64,000 nucleotides of DNA from Aureibacillus halotolerans. GTDB lineage: Bacteria > Bacillota > Bacilli > Bacillales > DSM-28697. The stretch is from contig NZ_SNYJ01000004.1 in the NCBI RefSeq assembly GCF_004363045.1, positions 124,001 through 188,000 of the forward strand, read 5' to 3'. The translations under genes and the position numbers were made by a program. Shown here piece by piece: positions 1-8,773 of this stretch; within the stretch, counting starts at the first letter, position 1; every line of letters starts with the position of its first letter. The notes beneath the pieces were generated by a model. It worked only from the letters and a program-made list of their open reading frames with translations, was not told the origin of the DNA and searched no databases.

Positions 1-714
1 GACAAACAGCACAACAAAGCTGCAAAACAAAAATACAATAAATGGAGAACTCCACCCAGCGTCGGCACCTAATTCTAGAGCAAACATGAGGGAGACGACA
101 GCTAACACCAATGTGATGGCACCGCCCCAATCAATACGTTGCTTTTTATGTTCTAACGTTTCTTTATAGTACCGCCATATCAAGAAAAAGGAGACAGCAC
201 CTATAGGAACGTTGACATAAAACACCCACTGCCAGCCGATCGTATCAGTAATAATTGCACCAAGCAAAGGACCCATGACACTTGAAAGCCCGAACACTGC
301 ACCGAAGAGACCTGTCATTTTCCCACGCTTTTCAGGAGGAAAAATATCAAAAATAATCGTAAATGCAATTGGCATTAAGGCGCCTCCGCCGATGCCTTGA
401 ATCGCCCGATATATAATGAGTTGGTTCATCGATTGTGAGGTTCCGCAGAGTGCAGATCCAATGAGAAATAGGACTAAACCAAAAATAAAAAAACGTTTTC
501 TTCCATACATATCGGAAAGCTTCCCATAAATCGGCATGCCAGCCATGACTGCGACCATATAGGCGGCCGTCACCCAAGCAATTTGTTCAAAACCACCTAA
601 ATCAGTCACAATTCTGCCCGTTGCTGTTGCCACGATGGTGTTGTCCATCGCTGCCATCAATATGCCTAAAAGCAATCCAGCAACAACTGCCTTTGATGCT
701 GGTTTTTCGACCAT
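1..714 (-). CDS. DHA2-family MFS drug:H+ antiporter, 3' end outside window
   Basis: The frame is open from an ATG at 712-714 to the left edge, so only the N-terminal 238 residues are visible. A ribosome site (AAAGGAGATG) lies just upstream. Visible family motifs are MDNTIVATA in the first membrane helix (residues 23-31), the motif-A loop GKLSDMYGRKR (64-74), RAIQGIGGGALMP (103-115), GLSSVMGPLLGA (142-153) and GWQWVFYVNVPIG (160-172). This set is typical of the 14-helix DHA2 (EmrB/QacA-type) proton-coupled multidrug exporters of the cytoplasmic membrane. Substrate cannot be told. There is no regulator gene beside it in the window. Confidence 0.9.
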   Translation of the reverse strand, partial: MVEKPASKAVVAGLLLGILMAAMDNTIVATATGRIVTDLGGFEQIAWVTAAYMVAVMAGMPIYGKLSDMYGRKRFFIFGLVLFLIGSALCGTSQSMNQLIIYRAIQGIGGGALMPIAFTIIFDIFPPEKRGKMTGLFGAVFGLSSVMGPLLGAIITDTIGWQWVFYVNVPIGAVSFFLIWRYYKETLEHKKQRIDWGGAITLVLAVVSLMFALELGADAGWSSPFIVFLFCSFVVLFV

Positions 715-898
715 TTCTACATCTCCTTTTGCATTCCATCTTGCCCTTCTACAATACTAGCCATGCAGATGCCTTTTTACAGTGCCACATTCGACACATT
801 CTGTTCCCATTTGACGCCTATTTCAAGGCAAAGTCAAGACTTTTGTGATCAATGCCTTAAAGAGATGAAAAATACGAAGGAGAACAGAAGGAAGGGAT

Positions 899-925
899 AA
901 AAAAAGCCGCCTGCACAATGGCGGC
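899..925 (-). terminator. Rho-independent terminator after first chemoreceptor
   Basis: Read on the minus strand, GCCGCC and GGCGGC (906-911 and 920-925) form a six-pair GC stem with an eight-base loop followed by seven T. It lies about 100 bases beyond the chemoreceptor stop and is the only terminator-like hairpin there. Confidence 0.8.
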
Positions 926-1022
926 GACCTGCGTTACTTCGGCGTTTGTTGGCTATACGTCGTTCCTGCCAAAAAAGAGCTTGCCTTTCAATTGTTACAC
1001 TCTCATGCGCTCTCTAAGAGAC

Positions 1023-2726
1023 TTACAAAGTAAATCGTCGCACCAGCGTGTTTAATTGCTCCGACAACTTGGAGAGCTCTTCAGAATTCGACGTAATTTC
1101 TTCCATTGAACTGCTTGTTTGTTGAACAGAGGCAGACGTCTGCTCAACTGCTGCAGCCGATTGCTCAGACACTGCTGCGATATGGTTAATGGAGTCGCTC
1201 ATGTTTTTGCTTCCTTGCACCATTTCAGATAAGTTTACGGACACTTTCTTTATACGTTCAGCCATGTCTGAAACAGAATGATCAATCGTTGCAAAACGAG
1301 CGCCTGTGGTTCGAATTTGCTGTGTGCCTTTTTCGACCTCTTCATATCCCGTTTCTAAAGAACCCACCACATCGGCCGTTTCAGTTTGGATGCCCTGCAC
1401 AATGCCTGTAATGTCAGCAACCGATACCGACACTTGCTCGGCAAGGAGGCGGACTTCATTAGCAACGACAGCAAACCCCTTGCCCTGTTCACCCGCTCGT
1501 GCTGCTTCAATGCCTGCATTTAAAGCCAAAAGGTTGGTCTGCTTCGCAATGTCCTTTATCACAGCCACCAAACGTGAAATTTCCTGAGACTGATTGTCTA
1601 ACGATTGTACCTTTTCCATTGCCGTTTTCACGATAAAGTCAATGGTGCCCATTTGTTTCACTGATTCATCCATCAATTCCTTGCCTTCACCTGTGAGCTC
1701 CAACACATCATTGGACGACGAGTATATGTATTCTCCATTTTTATTTGCATCTTGGATGGTCGCAGTAAATTGAAGCATTGAGCTGGAAAGCTCTGTGGTC
1801 TCAAAAGCCTGCGTTTCAGAGCCTGAAGACAACTCTTCCATCGTCGCGGCAACCTGACTGCTTCCCTCTCTCACTTCACTGGACGACCGAGATAGTTCAG
1901 CACTCTGCACGCTCACTGTTGTCGTTGCATTTGCAATTAGGTTCACGATTTCTCGTAAATTCGAATGCATTGAATTCATTGCAGCACTGAGCTGACCAAT
2001 TTCGTCCTTACCATTATAATCATTCTGATCAATAGCTAGATTGCCTTCAGAAATATCTGTCGCCATACCAATCACTTTCTGAAGATTTTTCTGCACTAAG
2101 CGATTGACGAGAAACACGATTAAGGAGCCTGTAATGACTGCTATGACGATGCTAACAATAAGGGTCACGATCGATTCTTCCATGCTATCTTCTGCATCCA
2201 GCGAAGCCTGCTGCCTTTGCTCATTCACAAGCTGACTCAGTTCTGTCAATTGAGACGCAGTTTTTTCCCGAAGTTCTTTTGCTTGTTCCCTAGTTTCAAG
2301 AGCTTGATCACGGTTTCCCAGCTTTAGATCCATCACCATATCGTTCAGGAACAAAGTGTTCATTTCTTGATTATTGGCCGCAATAGTCGTATACAACTCC
2401 TGCGCAGCTGGGGATGTTAAATAAGGAGCAATATCTTCTAGAATGACGTACATTTTATCTGTCGATGCCCAAAACTCCTCAATGATCGCTTCATTCGGTG
2501 TATTGATATAGTCCGCGATGCTCGTGTCTTTCGCATGAAACAAGCCCTCCATCTCGGTAATTTTGATGGCTCGGTCCCCTCGTGCTTCAAGATCGATTAC
2601 ATCTTCCGCCACGGCGTTTAGCTGTGTATACACGAGAATTGCTGCGCTAATAAATAGAACAAAAACGACACCAAGAGCTAGACCATACTTTTGCCCAACT
2701 TTCACATTTCTCCATAACGTCTTCAT
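1023..2726 (-). CDS. Methyl-accepting chemotaxis protein
   Basis: Transmembrane chemoreceptor of 567 residues that signals to the CheA/CheW array. Order: first membrane helix at about 15-35, an extracytoplasmic all-helical sensor region of about 150 residues resembling four-helix-bundle MCP sensors, second helix at about 186-209, HAMP at about 210-262, and a coiled signalling domain whose highly conserved hairpin tip spans about 389-430 ([20 protein letters not shown] and following). I chose ATG at 2724-2726 because GAAAGGGTG sits just upstream; a longer frame to 2771 lacks a ribosome site. It is transcribed alone; its closest relative is the next gene. Ligand unknown. Confidence 0.93.
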   Translation of the reverse strand: MKTLWRNVKVGQKYGLALGVVFVLFISAAILVYTQLNAVAEDVIDLEARGDRAIKITEMEGLFHAKDTSIADYINTPNEAIIEEFWASTDKMYVILEDIAPYLTSPAAQELYTTIAANNQEMNTLFLNDMVMDLKLGNRDQALETREQAKELREKTASQLTELSQLVNEQRQQASLDAEDSMEESIVTLIVSIVIAVITGSLIVFLVNRLVQKNLQKVIGMATDISEGNLAIDQNDYNGKDEIGQLSAAMNSMHSNLREIVNLIANATTTVSVQSAELSRSSSEVREGSSQVAATMEELSSGSETQAFETTELSSSMLQFTATIQDANKNGEYIYSSSNDVLELTGEGKELMDESVKQMGTIDFIVKTAMEKVQSLDNQSQEISRLVAVIKDIAKQTNLLALNAGIEAARAGEQGKGFAVVANEVRLLAEQVSVSVADITGIVQGIQTETADVVGSLETGYEEVEKGTQQIRTTGARFATIDHSVSDMAERIKKVSVNLSEMVQGSKNMSDSINHIAAVSEQSAAAVEQTSASVQQTSSSMEEITSNSEELSKLSEQLNTLVRRFTL

Positions 2727-2981
2727 AATTGCACCCTTTCTTCGTTTTCCCACCACTTTTACAATCGTCACATAAACCGCTTTCCAACTGAGTCGAAACT
2801 CACAAACGAAAATCTACTAAAGACCTTCATTTTCGTCTATTTTTAACATTTTATAGGACTTATGTATGAAAAAAACTCCTTTTCATTATAACACCTTTTC
2901 TTTCCCTTCGTTAGGGCTCCACCTATGTTTTTATGTCATGGAAGATGACAAAGCAAGGCTTATAAGTATGACAAAAGTCCC
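2727..2981. other. Intergenic promoter region between chemoreceptors
   Basis: About 250 AT-rich bases between the first chemoreceptor start and the second chemoreceptor's terminator. On the minus strand TATAAT-like boxes occur (for example near 2892-2897) but I could not pair them convincingly with a -35, nor did I find a clear sigma-D motif. No small gene seen. Confidence 0.4.
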
Positions 2982-3019
2982 GAAAAAGCTGTTAAAGTCT
3001 TTTACAGACCTTAACAGCT
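2982..3019 (-). terminator. Rho-independent terminator after second chemoreceptor
   Basis: On the minus strand AGCTGTTAA...TTAACAGCT (outer arms 3011-3019 and 2987-2995) with an inner GTCT/AGAC pair forms a long hairpin directly followed by five T. It starts eight bases past the stop codon. Confidence 0.85.
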
Positions 3020-3027
3020 ATTGAATC

Positions 3028-4743
3028 TTATTGTGTTGAGAATTTTTTCAGGAGACCGTTCAAATCTTCCACAAGTAAGGCAAGTTGTTTCGAGCTTCCC
3101 GTAATGTCCTCCATTGCATATCGACACTGCCCTACCGAGGCGGATGCTTGCTCGACAATGACTGCAGCTTCCTCTGCAACGTGAGCTATATGGATAATTT
3201 TATCTTCCATTTGCTGACTTCCTTGGACCATTCCTGTTAAATGACGAGAAATAACCTCACTGTGGGTTGCCATATCTGTAACCGAACGGCCAATAAGGTC
3301 AAAGGTCTCACCTGTGGAGGAAAGCTTCAACGTGCCTTGAGTGACCTCATGATACCCATCTTCCAGAGACGAAACGACACCGTTTGTTTCTACTTGGATG
3401 CCGTCGACAATGATCGTGATGTCAGCAACTGATGAAGCCACCTGCTCAGCAAGCCGCCTAACCTCACTGGCAACGACGACAAATCCTTTCCCCTGTTCAC
3501 CAGCTCTCGCTGCTTCAATGCCTGCATTTAACGCAAGTAAATTGGTTTGCTTTGCGATGTCTTTAATGACCTCAACCAAGGAGGTAATTTGCTGGGACTG
3601 TTTCTCTAATCGGCGCACCTTTGTTACCGAGGTTTTTACAATATGATCGATCGAGCGCATTTGATCCAGTGACAAATTCATCATGCGTCTTCCATCTTCT
3701 GTGAGCCCCTGTACATGACTAGACACGGTAACGATTTGACCTCCGTACGTGCTTGCTTCTTCAAGTGCGCTCATAAACTCCGCCATCGTTTCCGACAGAT
3801 GAGCTGCGGCTTGAGCCTGGTCAGATGACCCCGATGCGAGATCCTGCATGGTAGACGCCACCTGTACACTACCATCCGTGACTTCATAGGCAGAAAGACT
3901 AACCTCATCACTTTGACGATTGACCGTTTCAGACACAACCGTAATATGATGGAGCATCTCACGCAAGCGCGCTTTCATCGAATTCACTGCTTGGCTCAAC
4001 TGTCCAATCTCATCTTTGCTTTGTGAGCTGGTGTCATCAATCGCCAGGTTGCCCTCAGCAATCTGTTCTGCCGTTTTAATAAGCCGCTGTAGACGCTTGC
4101 GAATGAATCGATTGACGAGCATCACAAGCAATGCACCAAAAATGGCAGAAATGATAATCGAAGTACCTAGCATGACCACTGTATCTACAAGGCCTTCGTT
4201 CGCCTCATACACCGTCTGGGTTTGCTGATTGTTGATCACCATACGTAAATTCGAAATAGCCAAAACAGTTTCATCTCGAATATCACGTGCATCTGATCTA
4301 AGCTCCATAACAAGTGCTGTGTTTGTGTTCTCTACAGCAGGTACTAATTTATTCAGAAACAGGCCATTAATCACCTGATCTTTTTCAACAATCTCATCAA
4401 AAAATTCCTGTTCTCCGGCACTAGCAATGAACGGCCTAATACGTTCCATGAGCAGCGAAATACTGTTTTGGTTATCAGCAAACTCCTCAAGTATTTTACT
4501 ATCAGGAGCCAAGATAAAATCAGCAATTCGGATATCCTTCGCTTGATACAGAGACTCAAGTTGAGAAATGTTTGAAACCAAATCACTGCGGTTTTGCAAC
4601 GTCTCCACATTTTTTTGCACATTATGTAAGTTTACATACACCAATACCGCAGACACGGTAAACAAAAAAATGACACTCGCAAGCACAGCCCCATATTTCC
4701 ATCCAATAGAAATATTTCGAAACAATGTGAAACGCATCGCCAT
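3028..4743 (-). CDS. Methyl-accepting chemotaxis protein (paralogue)
   Basis: A 571-residue chemoreceptor with the same layout as its downstream neighbour: N-terminal membrane helix (about 17-39), helical extracytoplasmic sensor, second helix (about 190-212), HAMP, and signalling domain with the conserved tip [20 protein letters not shown]. The two proteins are close relatives in the cytoplasmic part and share the beginnings of the sensor (GLYQAKD/GLFHAKD-like), so they are a tandem duplication that diverged in ligand region. Start chosen at ATG 4741-4743 because AGAGAGGTG lies four bases upstream; an upstream ATG at 4767 has no ribosome site. It has its own terminator, so the pair is not one operon. 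Ligand unknown. Confidence 0.92.
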   Translation of the reverse strand: MAMRFTLFRNISIGWKYGAVLASVIFLFTVSAVLVYVNLHNVQKNVETLQNRSDLVSNISQLESLYQAKDIRIADFILAPDSKILEEFADNQNSISLLMERIRPFIASAGEQEFFDEIVEKDQVINGLFLNKLVPAVENTNTALVMELRSDARDIRDETVLAISNLRMVINNQQTQTVYEANEGLVDTVVMLGTSIIISAIFGALLVMLVNRFIRKRLQRLIKTAEQIAEGNLAIDDTSSQSKDEIGQLSQAVNSMKARLREMLHHITVVSETVNRQSDEVSLSAYEVTDGSVQVASTMQDLASGSSDQAQAAAHLSETMAEFMSALEEASTYGGQIVTVSSHVQGLTEDGRRMMNLSLDQMRSIDHIVKTSVTKVRRLEKQSQQITSLVEVIKDIAKQTNLLALNAGIEAARAGEQGKGFVVVASEVRRLAEQVASSVADITIIVDGIQVETNGVVSSLEDGYHEVTQGTLKLSSTGETFDLIGRSVTDMATHSEVISRHLTGMVQGSQQMEDKIIHIAHVAEEAAVIVEQASASVGQCRYAMEDITGSSKQLALLVEDLNGLLKKFSTQ

Positions 4744-4861
4744 ATTCACCTCTCTAAAGTTGTTCATCCGGGGTTAGGAACAAAGACCTAGAAAAAGTAT
4801 ACCACTGCGAAATACAGCGGATTGTAATAGTTTTGTAAAGGATCACATTCAAGGAGAGGAC

Positions 4862-4893
4862 AAAAAGAACGTGCCCACCGATGAGCACGTTCT
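4862..4893 (-). terminator. Rho-independent terminator of the 5.1-6.2 kb gene
   Basis: AGAACGTGC and GCACGTTCT (4885-4893 and 4866-4874) form a perfect nine-pair stem on the minus strand followed by five T. It lies beyond the 103-bp repeats, placing those repeats inside the transcript of the upstream gene. Confidence 0.88.
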
Positions 4894-4897
4894 GATG

Positions 4898-5113
4898 TTC
4901 GAGCACTGAACCGTCTTTTTCGAGCACTTCCTCCCGATTTTCGAGCAATCAGACCGGTTTTTCGAGCGCTAACCTCCGATTTTCGAGCACTCCTCCCGCG
5001 TTCGAGCACTGAACCGTCTTTTTCGAGCACTTCCTTCCGATTTTCGAGCAATCAGACCGGTTTTTCGAGCACTAACCTCCGATTTTCGAGCACTCCTCCC
5101 GCGTTCGAGCACC
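4898..5113. repeat. 103-bp tandem duplication built of ~20-bp TCGAGCA subunits
   Basis: Copy 1 starts at 4898, copy 2 at 5001 and a ten-base partial third copy at 5104, a constant 103-bp period. The two full copies differ at two positions only. Each is made of five related subunits of 20-22 bp, each opening with TTCGAGCA or TTCGAGCG and followed by variable bases, so the array holds eleven spaced TTCGAGC words. Read on the minus strand the word is GCTCGAA. Open frames through it (up to 87 codons) look like repeat translation, not protein. It sits between a stop codon and a strong terminator. Confidence 0.9.
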
Positions 5114-5131
5114 ATACCTTCTTCTGTTCAC

Positions 5132-6208
5132 TTAAACCGTTGTCAAATAGATCGCCAGCGGAAGGCTTGATGCACCTGCTGTCATGTAGCGAAAGGTGTA
5201 CAGACTTACGCCAGGTGGAGCTGAATACGCATCAATGAGCGCTGTGTCATTATATGGTCGCAGCAATGGGATGCCATACACTTCACCATTGATCTCCGCA
5301 GCGCCGGCAAATGCGCCTCCTCTTGGATTGACGCGAATATGAACCGTTTTTTCTTCCTCCGTGTTGTTCAAAATTGGGACTTGCACCGTATACACAGCGC
5401 CATATTGCCCAATATTTTCTCTTGATCCCGGGACATCACTTGTTTCAGGGACAAATATGGCGTCAACAGGCTCGCCTTTGTCCAAAGCTTCTGGCGCACA
5501 CGTCCGATACAGTTTTGCTGTACCTACCTCGTACATGCCCGTTGTACCAACGGTTTCTGAAAATGGCCAGCTCCCTCGTGGATGAGGCAGATCATTTGGA
5601 ATCGGCTCTTCAGTAATGTGACGTACGTTTGCGCATAAATCCTGACTCGCTACAGTCCGAATGACATAATCCAAATCTGCAGAACCTTTGCTTCGTACGA
5701 TAGAGAACTCGTAGATAAAGCCGTACAATGCTTCATCCGGTACAGAGGCGACCTCCAAAAGACCGACCTCACCACCCTCAACAACATTGTCAACGGCCTC
5801 AATCTGCTCCAGTGTTCCACTAATGCACGATTTTGCCAAGCATTGTCCGACCTCCATCAGCCAGCCTCGTGGATTAAAATGCTGCTGGCGGACAACGTCT
5901 TGAATTTGAAGGGCATTATCTTGGGCAAAATTCTCCACCGTGATGCCCACTTGTATCGGCGCATTCATTCGATTTAGGTGCCAACCGAAAATTCGATGCT
6001 TCACACAGGTGTCACTCGTTTTCACGACGTCGTGCCAAAGCGTAATATTGGTTTCAATGAAGATGTCTGCATCCAACGTTTCTGGATTATCGCTCACCAT
6101 CAACCTTCTTGGATCGCCGGGGATGGCGGATGACAGCTCTGCAAAAATGTCTCTTGGCACTTCAACCGTTTCACGCTCTAGATCTGGGTGGAAACAAGCC
6201 AAAAACAA
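5132..6208 (-). CDS. Hypothetical protein, 358 residues
   Basis: I do not recognise this protein. It has no signal peptide or membrane segment and is rich in acidic residues and predicted beta-strand-like stretches, with paired themes such as an ILNNTEEEKTVHIRVNPRGGAF segment near residue 280 that would suit a beta-sandwich. Cysteines are few. The frame starts with TTG (6206-6208) three bases after AGGAG; a second TTG two codons later has better spacing and may be the true start. It is a single-gene unit: PfkB operon terminator upstream, its own terminator at 4862-4893 downstream, with the 103-bp repeats between stop and terminator. Its function is open. Confidence 0.75.
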   Translation of the reverse strand: MFLACFHPDLERETVEVPRDIFAELSSAIPGDPRRLMVSDNPETLDADIFIETNITLWHDVVKTSDTCVKHRIFGWHLNRMNAPIQVGITVENFAQDNALQIQDVVRQQHFNPRGWLMEVGQCLAKSCISGTLEQIEAVDNVVEGGEVGLLEVASVPDEALYGFIYEFSIVRSKGSADLDYVIRTVASQDLCANVRHITEEPIPNDLPHPRGSWPFSETVGTTGMYEVGTAKLYRTCAPEALDKGEPVDAIFVPETSDVPGSRENIGQYGAVYTVQVPILNNTEEEKTVHIRVNPRGGAFAGAAEINGEVYGIPLLRPYNDTALIDAYSAPPGVSLYTFRYMTAGASSLPLAIYLTTV

Positions 6209-6355
6209 TCACTCCTAATGTAAGATTTAACTTCCTTTACTGTATATATGAGTCGGATCTCACGACATGTTAGGAGACATGCTTTTTAAGCTTGGTCGAA
6301 TTTTACCGAGGCGCTTTTCGAACTCTTATTCGATTTCGTATCACTAAAATTTGCA

Positions 6356-6401
6356 ACAAAAAGAGGGTCAAAAGTACACGTCACGCCGATTAGATTGACC
6401 C
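6356..6401 (-). terminator. Probable terminator of the kinase/permease operon
   Basis: On the minus strand GGGTCAA and TTGACCC (6395-6401 and 6365-6371) can pair around a 23-base loop, followed by TCTTTTT. The long loop lowers certainty, but it is the only candidate after the operon's last stop codon at 6480. Confidence 0.55.
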
Positions 6402-6479
6402 ACGCTCCCCAATAAGGGAAAGAGAGGAGCCAATCATGTCATGCGCAGAGCACTTTGACCCTATGTCAACAAGTGGTTT

Positions 6480-7382
6480 TTAAGAAGGGAGCTTTCCACC
6501 TTGCACTTGAACAACTCTATTCGCCATTTGATTTCCAAGTGTACAAGCATCCTCGAGGCTTTTGCCTTCGAGAAGCCCCGCGATAAACCCTCCTGTGTGG
6601 GCGTCTCCTGCCCCAATCGTATCTACAGGAATCACGGGCGGCTCTGAACGAGTGCCGAGCACTTTGTTGTTGATATAAAACGATCCTTCTCCTCCTAAGG
6701 TCACCACGACAGGCTCGCCAGTCCGTTCGTGCAGCGAGCTTGCTGCCCGCTCTAAATGAACCTCGTCAGTCAATGCATGAAGCTCTGAACGATTGCAATG
6801 AATGATCGTATTTAGGGAATACAGCGTTTCCAGTTTGTCTTTGTCTAAATACGAAGCACGTGGCGATGGGTCAAAGATAATTTTGGCGTGCGCCGCTTTC
6901 TTCTTCAGTCCATTTAACATCACGTCTGCAGATGGGCCTTCAAAAGAATAGCCTGAGATGTAGATATAGTCGTAGTCCCTCATATCAATGTGGTCAAACC
7001 ATTCTTCTTTCCATGAATGTTCAATCCCAGGCACCGTAATAAAAGTCCGCTCCCCGTCAGTTTCGACAATCGAAAGACACCAGCCATTGTCCCCCGTATC
7101 GATATCAAGAACAATGTCATGACCATCTAGTTCCAACTGTGAACGAATTTGATTCGCGTTCGCACCTTCACCTACTGGAACCATCAAATCATATGGCACC
7201 TGAAGATGTTTTAAAATATTGGACACATTATAAGCACATCCACCTACAATACTCTCTTTTTGCTCGGCGAACATATCTTGCCCGCTCGTAGGCAATTGAG
7301 GAACACCTAAAATGACATCAAGAATCGCGCTCCCCAGGACCAATACTTTTTTGCGTGCGCTTGACGTTCCTTGCACGTTCAT
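6480..7382 (-). CDS. PfkB-family sugar/nucleoside kinase
   Basis: A 300-residue ribokinase-fold kinase that phosphorylates a sugar or nucleoside hydroxyl with ATP in the cytoplasm. The first PfkB signature is the GGCAYNVSNILKHL glycine-rich segment near residues 47-60; the second, with the catalytic aspartate, is DTIGAGDAHTGGF near 255-267. ATG at 7380-7382 follows AGGAGG. It is the last gene of a tight operon: two bases separate it from the permease, and an ADP-ribosylglycohydrolase and GntR regulator lie upstream. E. coli YegV, in yegTUVW, is the family member with the same company. Substrate is not determinable; a nucleoside or a ribosyl product released by the hydrolase is an inference. 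Confidence 0.88.
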   Translation of the reverse strand: MNVQGTSSARKKVLVLGSAILDVILGVPQLPTSGQDMFAEQKESIVGGCAYNVSNILKHLQVPYDLMVPVGEGANANQIRSQLELDGHDIVLDIDTGDNGWCLSIVETDGERTFITVPGIEHSWKEEWFDHIDMRDYDYIYISGYSFEGPSADVMLNGLKKKAAHAKIIFDPSPRASYLDKDKLETLYSLNTIIHCNRSELHALTDEVHLERAASSLHERTGEPVVVTLGGEGSFYINNKVLGTRSEPPVIPVDTIGAGDAHTGGFIAGLLEGKSLEDACTLGNQMANRVVQVQGGKLPS

Positions 7383-7384
7383 TT

Positions 7385-8767
7385 TTAGTTCCTCCTAAAC
7401 TGGTCATCTTTTTTCCCGAATTGAATGAGGATCAAGTAGAGCATAGCGCTCGTTACTAGCGTAAAGAATACGCCGAGGTTGCTTTCAGCAAATATTCCAA
7501 CCGCAAAAAGCCCTGTATACAAGCTGGATTTCGTAAACATTGCGCCAACCAACACGCCGACAATCCAGCTAATGACACCTTTCCTATTGACGGGGTTAGC
7601 TTTTTCATCCTCGAGGAGTTTGGCGTCGTAGCCATTTTTTCTTAAACATAAATAATCGACGGCAAAGACAGCAACCCATGCGGCCAGTCCTATTCCTAAC
7701 ACTCCTAAAAAGGCTTGGAAAAAGGACATAAAGCTGTTTGAAACGATAAGAACATAGATGGGAATCACGATAATAATTAAAGAATGAATGACAATCACTG
7801 TGGATTCTTTCATTTCAATATTAAAGCTTTTCATGATGAGTCCAGAAGATTTAAGACCGATAAAACACATTGGTGTTAATCCACCAAGGGCAGCAAGTGT
7901 ATATAAGACAACGACCCAATGCGGCAAAGCGCCACTATCAATGATCGCTGAAATTGGATTTGAAGCGCTTGCTAAATCAGGCACATAAGAAGCGAGAAGC
8001 ACACCAGCACCAATAATGATGATCAAAGGAATGGCAGCACCAAGCGTGACACTTGCCATAATGGATAAAGATGAGTTTGATTTTTTCTGGAACCGACTAT
8101 AGTCTGCCGCTACCTTTGTCCATGTCATACCCGTCCCAATCATACAGAAAACCAATGCCGGTAGAAATCCTGTCACCCATGAACCGGACTCCATCGAAAG
8201 TAGTTGCCCCCAATTTGTAGAAGGGATCAGCATTGCAATAACAAGCAATGTAAGTCCACCAAACACATAGGTGAAAAACGTCTGCATTTTGACAAGCCGT
8301 TCCTGAGAAAAGAAGCTTGAAACGATCACCATGCCTGCAAAAATGATTAAGCCAATAATTGTCGTTGTCGTTCCCGCTCCAATTCCGAACTGGCTGAGAA
8401 GGGCAAGGATGGTCAACGTCCCTGTTGAAACGTTTACAGTCAACCAACCAATTTGCGTAATCCACCCAATCATGGCCGGGATATAGTTACCCCGGAAGCC
8501 GTACGCTGCTCTCGACAATACAAAGGTGGTCGCTCCTGCGTCCCTTCCTGAAAGACTGACTAAGCCCACCAAGAGAAAAGATAAGGGTCCGATAATCGCA
8601 ACGAGCATAGATTGGAAAAAACTCAATCCAAACCCAACAATAATCGCTCCATACACAATGCCTAAAACGCCCATATTGGCAGCAAACCAGATGAAAAATA
8701 AGTCTTTAGGACCTGCTGTTTTTTCTGCATCTGTAAGAAACAAAGAAGAGCCTGTTTTTTGTTCCAT
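7385..8767 (-). CDS. NCS1-family cytosine/purine/nucleoside permease
   Basis: A 460-residue membrane protein with about twelve hydrophobic helices. The N-terminal region (PKDLFFIWFAANMGVLGIVYGA, written here in part) and the SRAAYGFRGNYIPA segment near residue 85-100 fit the nucleobase:cation symporter-1 (CodB/PucI) family, which imports nucleobases, hydantoins or similar ring compounds with H+ or Na+. ATG at 8765-8767. Six bases separate it from the upstream hydrolase and two from the downstream kinase, so the three are cotranscribed. In the E. coli counterpart the transporter is from another family (YegT, nucleoside:H+ symporter), which suggests a shared substrate class reached by a different carrier. 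Confidence 0.88.
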   Translation of the reverse strand: MEQKTGSSLFLTDAEKTAGPKDLFFIWFAANMGVLGIVYGAIIVGFGLSFFQSMLVAIIGPLSFLLVGLVSLSGRDAGATTFVLSRAAYGFRGNYIPAMIGWITQIGWLTVNVSTGTLTILALLSQFGIGAGTTTTIIGLIIFAGMVIVSSFFSQERLVKMQTFFTYVFGGLTLLVIAMLIPSTNWGQLLSMESGSWVTGFLPALVFCMIGTGMTWTKVAADYSRFQKKSNSSLSIMASVTLGAAIPLIIIIGAGVLLASYVPDLASASNPISAIIDSGALPHWVVVLYTLAALGGLTPMCFIGLKSSGLIMKSFNIEMKESTVIVIHSLIIIVIPIYVLIVSNSFMSFFQAFLGVLGIGLAAWVAVFAVDYLCLRKNGYDAKLLEDEKANPVNRKGVISWIVGVLVGAMFTKSSLYTGLFAVGIFAESNLGVFFTLVTSAMLYLILIQFGKKDDQFRRN

Positions 8768-8773
8768 GCTACG

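Noticed and set aside
621-848. 75-codon plus-strand frame
   Set aside because: Antisense to the start and promoter region of the DHA2 exporter, with no ribosome site.
4788-5051. 87-codon and 64-codon minus-strand frames through the TTCGAGC repeats
   Set aside because: The product is pure repeat translation (ARKSEVSARKTG-like) without a ribosome site, and the array lies in a likely 3' untranslated region.
4898-5113. CRISPR array
   Set aside because: Subunits are only about 20 bp with a short shared word and no unique spacers; the whole 103-bp block is itself duplicated. No cas genes nearby.
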